Shown here one piece after another: positions 49,292-58,656 of a stretch of DNA of 64,000 bases (its first letter is position 1; every line of letters starts with the position of its first letter). The position numbers and the translations under genes are program-made. A model generated the notes under the pieces. The model did no database searches and was not told where the DNA came from. It saw only the letters and a program-made list of their open reading frames with translations. The DNA is from Atopsyche davidsoni (taxonomy: Eukaryota; Arthropoda; Insecta; Trichoptera; Hydrobiosidae), in assembly GCA_022113835.1 (NCBI GenBank), contig JAILWY010000028.1, positions 3,534,001-3,598,000 on the forward strand, given 5' to 3'.

Positions 49292-49893
49292 AGAATTGAA
49301 ATTAATTATAATAAATACATACACACTGCCTTGGTGATTATCAGATATTAGGTGTCTACCAAATAAGCAAAGTGCTTCGTAAAGCCTAGTTCGGACTAGG
49401 CTAGTAATTAGTCGAGTAGAGAGTAATTTAATTAAAATAAACTCCTATGAGTTCAAACGAGTTTGATTTTAACTAAGTTGGTTGTATCTAGTGCTAAAGA
49501 TAAATATAAACAAAATGTACTTACAAGCAAATTTTGACTTTTCTAAACTCTAAACTCGGACGAGCAAAATTCTTTATTTGTTACAAAGAAATCGCACAAC
49601 ATCAATGAATCAATCTTGGGCAAATTTGAGCTGTTTGCTTTAACAAAGCCTGATTCCATTGTTAGAGAGTCGATTAACACACTTAGGACTATTAAAAAAT
49701 CAATCCAAATGCGTAAGCAATACGGTCACAACAAAACACAGCAAAGTTTGTTTGCAATTTGTATACCGAGGCGTGACGTCGTGCGCTGTGATTCGTGTTT
49801 CAGTCAAAACGGCCGATTGCAGTATTTTAATCGTTTAATTTATTGATCAGTCTTTTAAATCCTTTTAATATGTATTATCCCTTAAATCTTTGA
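49292..49893. other. Right part of the transposon and 3' flank of zinc-finger gene 3
   Basis: Upstream, non-coding or first-exon part of the broken YqaJ gene. A small hairpin GCCTAG-TTCGGA-CTAGGC lies near 49384-49401. The inverted 12-mer at 49769-49780 is followed by the 3' UTR of gene 3. The 76-aa plus-strand ORF at 49616 has no recognisable domain. Confidence 0.4.
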
Positions 49894-52800
49894 TTATTTG
49901 ATACTGTCGTCACGCCTATTACCCGAGAAACTTTTATTTTCTTTTGAGTGCTTCACACTATGTTTTCTAAGCTCACTTGCTTGCTTGCAGGTGTAAGTGC
50001 ACTGATTACACTTAATAGGTTTTTCTGAAGTGTGTATTAGTTTGTGACCTTTCAAACTACTGGATTGAATGCACTTGTAGCTGCATTGGTCGCAGCTGAA
50101 CGGTTTTTCCCCACTGTGTCTCATTTTGTGCCGCTTAAGATTAGCCGGACATCGGCAGGCATAACTGCATTGGTCACAAGAGTATGGCTTTTCTTGATTA
50201 TGAACTAGCTTATGAAGTTTTAAATTGCCCGAATTAGTAGAGGCGTAATTGCATTGATCACAAGAGAAGGGCTTGATACCACTGTGAGTCAGTTTATGCG
50301 TTTTTAGGGCCCCCAACTGCATGCAGGAATAGCTGCACCGGTCACACAGGAAGAGTTTCTCTCCAGTGTGGGTCAATTTGTGATTTTTTAAAATCGCCTT
50401 GTGATTGGATACAAAATCGCATTGATTACACAAAAACTGTTTCTCTCCCGTGTGGCTCAGTAAATGAATTTTCAGCGCATTTGATTGGATGCAACTGTAA
50501 TTACACTGATCGCACGCGTACGGCTTTTCTTTAGTGTGCGTCAATTTGTGCCGTTTCATACGATCAGATTGGACACATTTATAACCGCACCAGTCACACG
50601 TGTACTTCTTTACGCCGGAGTGTATTAACTGATGTCTTCTCAAGTTTGCATTATTGTTACATGTAAAGTTACATTGCTTACAAGCGTACGGTTTATTTTC
50701 AGAATGGATCATCTTGTGACACTTTAAAAGTGAAGATCTATTGGTTTTATAGCTACACAAGTCGCAAGCAAATTTTTTGATATCGGTGTGTGTTATTTTG
50801 TGTCGTTTCAGTTCACTCGATGTTCTACATTTAATGCTGCATTGATCACACGCGTAAGGTTTTTCACCGGTATGCGTCAATTTATGATTGTTCAGGTTGG
50901 TGAGTTGTTTACACCTGTAGCCACATTCATCACATATGTACGGCTTATATATGGCGTGCGATTTTTCATGTACCTTAACACGAGAAATAAAATTGCTAGA
51001 ATAACTGCACTGACTACAAGAATGTAATTGTTTTATTGCTAGCCTTTTTTTGTTCTTCACTGGCGAATCTTGTGTTTGGTGTGGTTTTAAATCAGGCACC
51101 TCATAATTCTCAGCATTACTCACAGATATAGTTTGGTCTACTGGTTTAGTATCATCATTATTTGGTTCATAATCAACATCATAATTATTAATTGTGTTTT
51201 CTTCAGGTGCAGAAGGACAAAGTAAAATCTTAGAATTCATTAATTTTTCTTCATTTTTAATATAAGGCAGCGTAAGAGTAACATCAGTAAGAATTCCTGT
51301 ATCACATGATGAATTATCATTATTTTCAATATCTCGTGTCAAATTATGATTATTTAACTCACTTACACACTGTTTATATGTCGAGACATAGTTATTGTGT
51401 GTGAAGAGTTTCTCTGAAGTATTTATCGCTTCAGAATTTTCTGAAGTGCAAGGTTGAATGCATTGATCACAAGCATTTATTTTTTCACCGTTGTATTTTA
51501 TTTTGTGATGTTCAAGGCCGGTCAGATTACAATGTTTCCACGATATTGATTGCTCTTCACTGTGAATAAGTCTGTGTATTTTCAAGGCTTCCATTTCGAT
51601 ACAATTGTAATTACATTGATCACACAAAAATGACTTATCACTATTATGTGTTAATTTATGACTGCTAAAAATAGACGGAGAAATGCAAGAATAACTGCAT
51701 TGTTCACAAAGAAAATGTTTAATGCCAGTATCGGTCAATTTACGAGTTGTTAATTTAGACGATTCCTTGCCCTCGGATTGCTCAAATTTATGAATGTAAT
51801 CAGATGATTCGTATTGGCCATCGGACTGATCACTGACATGTGTCAACTGATGTTCTTTCAAAGTGTTATTATTATTACAAACGAAATTACATTTGTCACA
51901 ATGGTTATCATCGGAATGGGTTGTTTTGTGACATTTTAAAAGTGAAGATCTATCTATATAGCTACACGAGTCGTAAGAAGATTGCTTGGAATTGCAATGC
52001 TTAAGTTTGTGACACTTGTGTTCACAAGAAGCTCTGGATAAAACATCACATTGATCACAAGCAAACAGTTTCAATGTAGTTTGTAATTCATGATTTCCAA
52101 GTTGTCTACATTTGTAACCACATTCATCATTTATGGCGAGCATTGTTTCTTGTCGTTTTAATTGGGAGACATGATCGTTGGAATAATTGCACTGGTTAGT
52201 TTGTATTGTTTTCTCTTTCGTTGGTGAATCTGGTGTATGGTGTAATTGTATACTAGGCAACTCTTCTTCCTTTGGATCGTATATATTTCGGTGAACAAGT
52301 TTAGAATTGTCATTTGTATCATCAAAATTATTGTGCACGTCTTCCTCAGATATAGTCTGAGAAGCAAATATTTTATCAAACGGTTGAGCAGTAGTTTTTT
52401 TTGTAATATTTTCTTTCTTAATGACACAAGTAATATAAGGCATTGACGAAACAGCTTTTATATCACACGGTAAACTAAAGCCTCTAGATTTATTTTGAAG
52501 CTCTTTTTTGATATCATGTTTCATGTTGTGCTTTCTGAGGATACTCGATTGTTTGCAAGAAAAACTGCAGAGACTACACGTAAAAGGTTTTGCAGAGGTG
52601 TGGATCAATTTGTGAGTTTTAAGGCTACTCGATTGGTTGCATCTGTAACTGCATTGATCACAAGCAAATGGCTTTTCTCCGGTGTGTTTTAACTCATGTC
52701 GTTTTAAATTGCTCAAACAACGGCATGTATAGTCGCATCGTTTGCACGAAAAGGGTTTTTCCAGACTGTGGATCAGTTTATGCTGTCTAAAAGTAGTCAA

Positions 52801-53685
52801 ATGTCGGCAGGAGAAATTGCACTGCTCGCATGAGAATGGTTTTTCACCACTGTGTATAAGTTGGTGTATTTTCAGAGCGCCCAGCTGACTGAACGAATGG
52901 CTGCATTGATCGCACAGGTAAGGATTTTCGCCGCTGTGAGAGAATTTGTGATTTTTTAACTTCTCCGAGTCGGTGCATGTAAAGGTGCACTCATCGCAAT
53001 TAAAAGGCTTTTCTCCTGTGTGGATCAGTACGTGAGTTTTCAGTTTCCCTGGTTGAGCACATCTATAGCTGCAATGATCGCACGCGTAAGGTTTTTCACC
53101 CGTATGTGTCAGCTTATGGAGTTTCATGCGGTTGGATTGGAGACACTTGTACCCACACTGGTCACAAATATACCTCATTACACCAGAATGCTTCATTTGA
53201 TGTCGCTTTAAATTACTACTATCGTTGCAAGTGAAACTACACAAGTCACACTCATATGGTTTATCACCAGTATGAGTTAATTTGTGGCATTTTAAAAGGG
53301 CAGCACGATAGCTTTTATAACTGCATACATCACACTTGTATTGTTTAACACCGGTGTGTATTATTTTGTGCCGCTTCAGTTGATTTGGAATTCTGCATGT
53401 GTAACTGCATTGATCACAAGCATATGGTTTCTCTCCGGTGTGTGTCAGAATGTGACTCTTTAGGTTCCCGAATTGTCTACACTTGAAACTGCATTCACTA
53501 CAGGAAAATGGTTTTTCACCAGTGTGTTTTATTTCATGGGTGTTCAGTCGACTCAACACTGAACTTGTAAAATTACAATATTTGCAGGAAAATAGTTGAT
53601 TTTTTGACATCTTAAGAGATTTATTTAGTGATTTTTTATTTGATTCTAATTTATCAGCCATATCTTTCGTTACATCCACATCCAT
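49894..53685 (-). CDS. Multi-C2H2 zinc-finger protein 3 (three cassettes, the middle one decaying)
   Basis: A single coding exon. I start it at MDVDVTKDMADK (53685) because a good acceptor (CTATTTCAG) lies at 53706, leaving 1263 aa; the longer upstream frame would cross that site. Cassette A (about 52500-53590) and cassette C (about 49940-51030) each have 13 intact C2H2 fingers. Cassette B (about 51285-52190) aligns finger by finger with C but keeps only about four intact fingers. The others have lost Cys or His ligands or parts of the finger. The linkers also repeat (HTPDSPTK and HQTQDSPVK before B and C). Finger type and marker fingers match the two upstream paralogs. Presumed nuclear DNA-binding protein; its role is unknown. 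Confidence 0.92.
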   Translation of the reverse strand: MDVDVTKDMADKLESNKKSLNKSLKMSKNQLFSCKYCNFTSSVLSRLNTHEIKHTGEKPFSCSECSFKCRQFGNLKSHILTHTGEKPYACDQCSYTCRIPNQLKRHKIIHTGVKQYKCDVCSYKSYRAALLKCHKLTHTGDKPYECDLCSFTCNDSSNLKRHQMKHSGVMRYICDQCGYKCLQSNRMKLHKLTHTGEKPYACDHCSYRCAQPGKLKTHVLIHTGEKPFNCDECTFTCTDSEKLKNHKFSHSGENPYLCDQCSHSFSQLGALKIHQLIHSGEKPFSCEQCNFSCRHLTTFRQHKLIHSLEKPFSCKRCDYTCRCLSNLKRHELKHTGEKPFACDQCSYRCNQSSSLKTHKLIHTSAKPFTCSLCSFSCKQSSILRKHNMKHDIKKELQNKSRGFSLPCDIKAVSSMPYITCVIKKENITKKTTAQPFDKIFASQTISEEDVHNNFDDTNDNSKLVHRNIYDPKEEELPSIQLHHTPDSPTKEKTIQTNQCNYSNDHVSQLKRQETMLAINDECGYKCRQLGNHELQTTLKLFACDQCDVLSRASCEHKCHKLKHCNSKQSSYDSCSYIDRSSLLKCHKTTHSDDNHCDKCNFVCNNNNTLKEHQLTHVSDQSDGQYESSDYIHKFEQSEGKESSKLTTRKLTDTGIKHFLCEQCSYSCISPSIFSSHKLTHNSDKSFLCDQCNYNCIEMEALKIHRLIHSEEQSISWKHCNLTGLEHHKIKYNGEKINACDQCIQPCTSENSEAINTSEKLFTHNNYVSTYKQCVSELNNHNLTRDIENNDNSSCDTGILTDVTLTLPYIKNEEKLMNSKILLCPSAPEENTINNYDVDYEPNNDDTKPVDQTISVSNAENYEVPDLKPHQTQDSPVKNKKRLAIKQLHSCSQCSYSSNFISRVKVHEKSHAIYKPYICDECGYRCKQLTNLNNHKLTHTGEKPYACDQCSIKCRTSSELKRHKITHTDIKKFACDLCSYKTNRSSLLKCHKMIHSENKPYACKQCNFTCNNNANLRRHQLIHSGVKKYTCDWCGYKCVQSDRMKRHKLTHTKEKPYACDQCNYSCIQSNALKIHLLSHTGEKQFLCNQCDFVSNHKAILKNHKLTHTGEKLFLCDRCSYSCMQLGALKTHKLTHSGIKPFSCDQCNYASTNSGNLKLHKLVHNQEKPYSCDQCSYACRCPANLKRHKMRHSGEKPFSCDQCSYKCIQSSSLKGHKLIHTSEKPIKCNQCTYTCKQASELRKHSVKHSKENKSFSGNRRDDSIK

Positions 53686-53940
53686 TTTTCGTATAAAAAT
53701 ATTACCTGAAATAGAGTAAAGGTCAGTATTAATTACCTGCGATTTCACAGAATATCAAAATCAAATTCAAGAATCGGTCATTGAGAATTCTGAGTTTATT
53801 TAGCATAATTATTGTAGGACCAGCTCATTGTATGCGAAATTGTTAGCCATGTTATTGTTGTGTACAACAGTTATTGACTTTTATTGGTATATAGGATATA
53901 GGATTTAGGACCGAGCAAATTAAACGTGTAGAAAAATAAT

Positions 53941-54551
53941 AAAAGTATTTTATTTAATATATTAAAATGGAGTTCCACCGAGTACTCTCTGCAAAATAAA
54001 CTTTTATTGATACAAATTTCGACAGTTATTAAAAATGTTTAAAGAGTTTTCACGAAAAATTGAAACGTAAGTAAATATATCATAAAGGTATAAATAAATA
54101 TGTATCCAGATGCTACTAATTCTATTATAGAACTAATTGGCGAGAGTTTTTTATTTTGGAATATTACCATGAATGTGATCGTAGTTAAATTATTATGAGG
54201 TTTTGAAATTTGATAGTTTATACATCACGTCAAATAGGCGAGGGATAAAATTATGCGTAATGCTGTCATTCGTTATTACAAAAGTTATTAAATAAAAACT
54301 CTGATGAAAATAAACTTTTAAATAACGGCATAACAAACACTGACAAAATGACAGCCGTGCGATGAAAATAACATCAGTGCTGCCACTTTATATTTATTCC
54401 GTGTTAGCGAAAAGCTTCCTAGCAACACTAAGCAATGCAAGCTGTCATTTAATTATTTTCTTCACTTGTGTTTTTATTTATTTTTTTCAATATTTTTGAC
54501 AGCGAATACTTGGTGGAATTCCATTTTAATATTTTTGAATAAAATACTTTT
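53941..54551. mobile_element. MITE-like element with long imperfect terminal inverted repeats
   Basis: The left end 53941-54000 (AAAAGTATTTTATT...TTAAAATGGAGTTCCACC) is the imperfect reverse complement of 54497-54551, over some 50-55 bp with few mismatches. The inside (about 500 bp) codes for nothing recognisable. A further inverted copy of 22 bp lies at 54622-54645. Target-site duplications are not clear. It sits directly upstream of zinc-finger gene 3. Confidence 0.7.
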
Positions 54552-56759
54552 GTTTGATAATGCCAACGTGAAAGGTTGGCGAAACCGGTCACTAATAAAA
54601 ATAAAAATGTGGAAAATCACTCAAGTATTTTATTCAAAAATATTTATTTTTTTAACATTAAATTATAATAAACGTTATTTATTATTCAATTAAAATAATA
54701 TAATGTTTATTAACAGTACCTATTTTTAATTATTTTTTTACTACTTGCAATAATTTTGGAAAAACACCTTTTGACATTCGATTTTTTAATGCTGGTAATC
54801 AATAACGAATTGCGCGTTCGCCGGCCTGGTTGGGAGTTGACCGTGTTTATTCGTTTTTTTTTTGCAAGAAAATCGATACAACCTCCACTAAAACGGTAAA
54901 TAATTGCTCCATTTATATATATTTTTTATATTATATGCTGTTTTATTTATAACATTAAATATCTTCATTGATTACATTTAAGTTTCACGCTTTTCTTTGA
55001 TGGTTTTGTCCTTTACTTACTTTTTATACCTATCTAATTAATCGCCAACAAAAAACATTTTCATCAACGCAAAAATATTATCATGAAATCCTTTTATAGA
55101 TAAAGATCGTATTTCATGCATTTTCCTTTTTTTAAAATATGAAATTGAACAAGAGGATATTGATTTATAGAAAATGACATGATGCTGGTAGTAATGGTCG
55201 TCGCGTGATATTTTGCATCCAATAATTGATTGATAAGATGTCTGGCTTTATAAGTGGATAACGACCGGAGACGAACGATTTATTAATCTTGGGTATGTTC
55301 AAAGGATTCCACAAGACAATTTTTATTTTATGAAATTTATAAAGTGCAGTCTAGAACAAAGAGGTAGCTGGCTTCCTTTATAAGCCAGACTTCTTAGCAG
55401 GCATTAAGTCCAAAGCGTCAACTTTTACTACATGAAGGTGAACCACAAAGCTATTAATTGTGAATCTTTGATAGCAAAAAGTATCAGTAAAGTGAAAAAA
55501 CATTAAATTTATAAAGGTTACCTTCTTTAAAATTCAATGCATGCCCCTGGTGTTAGACTTACTACGCTGTTGGTATTTATATCAATTTACATAGCACGTT
55601 ATTGGTTATCTTATCTACATAATCTTGACACATTCTTGACTGAATGGTGGATATTAATTAGTCTTTCAATCAAAAAATATAATTAATATTATATTAGAAT
55701 TTATATTAATATTATGGTCTTCAATATCCTATGTAAGTTCAAACTAAACAATAACCTTGTGATGCAGATTTTCTGTATATAACAATTCTTAGAGACGTAT
55801 TAAGTCGCAACCAGTCGCAATTGAACTTCGATGCTTCCTACTACTTACCCATCTGCCTTCTTTAACCTAGGCTACCCGAGGTTGGATGTTTCCCGCTTAT
55901 TTAGCAAAGTTAAAAAATATTAATATTTCTTCTAAAAAAAACGCAAGAAATAAAAGAGCTTTATAACTAAAATTGTATGCTAAAACTAGTTATTGAAAAG
56001 ATTAAGTTCATTAGGTCATTGACTTTGAATAAAAAGTAAAAAATGACTGTACAATTATTATTATTATGGTATCAAATAACCGTTTAAGGTCTGCACGTAT
56101 GCAGTTTATCACATGTATAAGCAAGTCTGGTGTCAAGTGTCCCTCTTTGAAATGATTTGTCACTTAACTAACCGCATTGAAATAATAATACAGCCGCCAT
56201 GGCAGTGTTAATGTAGTCTGGAGGAACTTTTCTACGAATAATAATTGAAGAGGCAATCCTCTGGCCTTTAGTTATTATCAGTTGTTGCCGATGAGAGGTT
56301 GTGTTATATCAAGACAATTTCATATTACCGTGCAGGATATTTGATTTATTTTCTTATAAATGTACTAATGTATTTGTAAACACGTGATCTTTATTCTAAA
56401 AAACCTTTTATAAAAGTGGCGTGCAGTTGTCTGATATCTGAAATCTGAGTTGTCAATTTATTCTTTGAATGTAAAATTACTTATCGAGAAGGAAAACTTA
56501 TGTAAAAAATCAACAAAAATTAAATAAAATAAAATTGATTAAAATATATAATATTTTGAAGTTAATAATTATTAATTGCTTGTATAGACTGCACGCCACT
56601 GGTAATGTGTTCTGGAGATATTGTATGTTATTTGTGATTGTGTTTTAAAGTATTTATTTTAACACATTTTTATTTCGTATCTTGAAAATCTAATATATTA
56701 AAATATTACTTGATTGTCTTTAAATTGCATAATCCATCTATTAAATTCCTCAAACATCT

Positions 56760-56815
56760 ATATATATATATATATATATATAAATATATAAATATATAAA
56801 TAAATATAATTAAAT
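56760..56815. repeat. AT microsatellite
   Basis: A (TA)n run of about 22 bases grades into (AATATAT)n. Confidence 0.9.
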
Positions 56816-57327
56816 AATTGACTCATGGTCACCGGTAAACGTAGATTTATTGATCCCGTTGATAGTTTATCACTCACGCATATACAATATAATGTGTTTT
56901 TATGAATCTCGTTTTCATTTGGCAGATTAGGTAATCAAAGATAAAAGATACTTTGAATTGAATAAAACATTAATAATAATATATAACAGTGTAATTGAAT
57001 ATCCTTGTCATCTAAAACCAAAATCAAAATTGAAACGATTTTCTGAATAACTTCAAATCCTTGCAAAGTAATTCATAAAAAGTGATAATAAAAAATTGAC
57101 TTAGACTGAGAGGAGAAAATACTCTTAACATACATATCTTTGGCAAATTATTATCAAAGAATTAAATGAATTTCACTTCTGAGGTAAAAATAAAAAGACC
57201 GAATTTTCCATAATAATAATGAATTGTAATAAAGTCGGGAATGATATTGAAATTATTCAACAGGCGAAAGTTTAAAAAATGATAATAAAATAAATAAATT
57301 ATTTAATGTGAATGAATATGTAAGGTA

Positions 57328-57531
57328 GCGGTTGGCAATATTTAGATAGATTTTGAGGACCCGGTGGACTAGAAAATCACGTTCAAAGAAAATCACCTTA
57401 GCAACTCCCACTAAATAAAAGATTAATTTAATTTTCACAATTGGCCATTGAAGCTCGGAGTCCTGAAATCTTTCAGCCGACCCTTTTAACTTTTTGCATA
57501 TGTATTTCAATGAATGTCAACCCTGGCTGAA
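57328..57531. mobile_element. Candidate hAT-like non-autonomous element
   Basis: The left end GCGGTTGGCAATATT and the reverse complement of the right end (CAGGGTTGACATTCATT) share GGTTG[GA]CA[AT]T, a form common at hAT termini. The 200-bp interior is less AT-rich than its surroundings, and the 85-aa minus ORF in it has no known domain. No 8-bp target duplication is visible. Confidence 0.35.
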
Positions 57532-57894
57532 ACGAAATTTTAACGTTTAGCGCGAAAGTAAATATTTTTAACTTACCAATTATTGAAGTAATCCAAAATG
57601 TACGCGTGAATATGTTGAAATTCACAGTTTAAAGTAAAAAAACTTTAGCAGATATTTTTTTATATATTTTACGACGTGTATTTCAAAATTTTTAAATAAG
57701 AGGTTTTAATAAAAACAATACAATGTTTTAGCAATATTATATCATCACGGGTTTGCTGATTTCATGTAATCTTCGAATATTGGAGTCTCCTGACTAAAAT
57801 AAATTGTAAATTAACTTTTAACTATATATAGTCAGAAATATGCTTTTCAAACCAAATTATCAATGTAAGAAGCATAAACTATATCAGTATCAGA

Positions 57895-57933
57895 AATATA
57901 TATATATATTCACAAATATATATATATATATAT
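57895..57933. repeat. AT microsatellite
   Basis: Two (AT)n blocks separated by TTCACAAA. Confidence 0.85.
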
Positions 57934-58656
57934 AATAATGATAGAAAAACTTATTGTCATCGAATTTTAATTGGCTACTGTCGCACACGTAAAGTACAAT
58001 ATGATTCTACATTTTAATATATTTTAATGTATATTTACTAAATTAATATGTATGATTGGTATCTTATTAATAAATCACCTTGGCCTAATGGGTACGTTTT
58101 GTATTAATGAATATTATTATATCCTTTGCTATTCAATAGGCCAAACATGTTATATAATACAACCTAACCTTGTGGATGACCTAATATAGACTCTTTTAAT
58201 TAGTATTAAAAATATATATTGTCGTATAATTATTTATAATATATTATTACAATTGCAGTTTTAAAACTAAATAAACATATCTCATTGATATGCATGAAAT
58301 GAAGTGAAATTATTTTAAGGGCATAGTTTGCTAACTTAGACTATATAGAGATTCTTTTACTATCATTTAAGTAATTTTAATCAATACTCCAGTGCAGTGT
58401 CCTTATTTAGAGGCGTATGTATCGGAGTGAGTTTTTGAGTAAAACAAACTCACTCCATTTGTGAAAGACTTAAAAAAAATATTTTAGTTTCATAATAGCC
58501 AATGCAGAAATAATCATTTTGGGATTTGAACTGAACCGACGGATTCCTTGTTTAGCTCCAAAATCTTAACCATTAAGTCTTAAAATATTATGCTGCAATA
58601 GTTAAAAATATGCACTGTAAATTTATTTGTTCATTTTCTTTATTACAGATATCGAG

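Larger units (their letters stand above)
46116..49780. mobile_element. ISL2EU-type DNA transposon (THAP-DDE transposase plus SWIM/YqaJ gene)
   Basis: Two convergent genes typical of the ISL2EU superfamily are present: a THAP-DDE transposase on plus and a SWIM plus YqaJ-exonuclease-like gene on minus, tail to tail with a 33-bp gap (48170-48202). The limits given are those of a shared inverted 12-mer, GACGTCACGCCT (46116-46127; reverse complement at 49769-49780). This 12-mer may lie inside the true ends. No longer terminal repeat or clear AT target duplication could be recognised by eye. The element lies between zinc-finger genes 2 and 3. Confidence 0.7.
54552..58648. other. Intergenic region upstream of the aldo-keto reductase
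   Basis: Four kilobases of AT-rich DNA without supportable coding exons. The non-coding first exon of the aldo-keto reductase must lie here, because its ATG follows an acceptor at 58648, but it could not be located. AT microsatellites occur at 56760-56815 and 57895-57933. A possible hAT-like MITE is at 57328-57531. Confidence 0.45.

Noticed and set aside
49616..49846. 76-aa plus ORF at the right end of the transposon
   Set aside because: No recognisable domain; it overlaps the putative end region of the element.
53686..53748. Start of zinc-finger protein 3 at the upstream in-frame codon
   Set aside because: A good splice acceptor at 53706 lies inside it, so the extension is probably intron; the ATG at 53685 is preferred.
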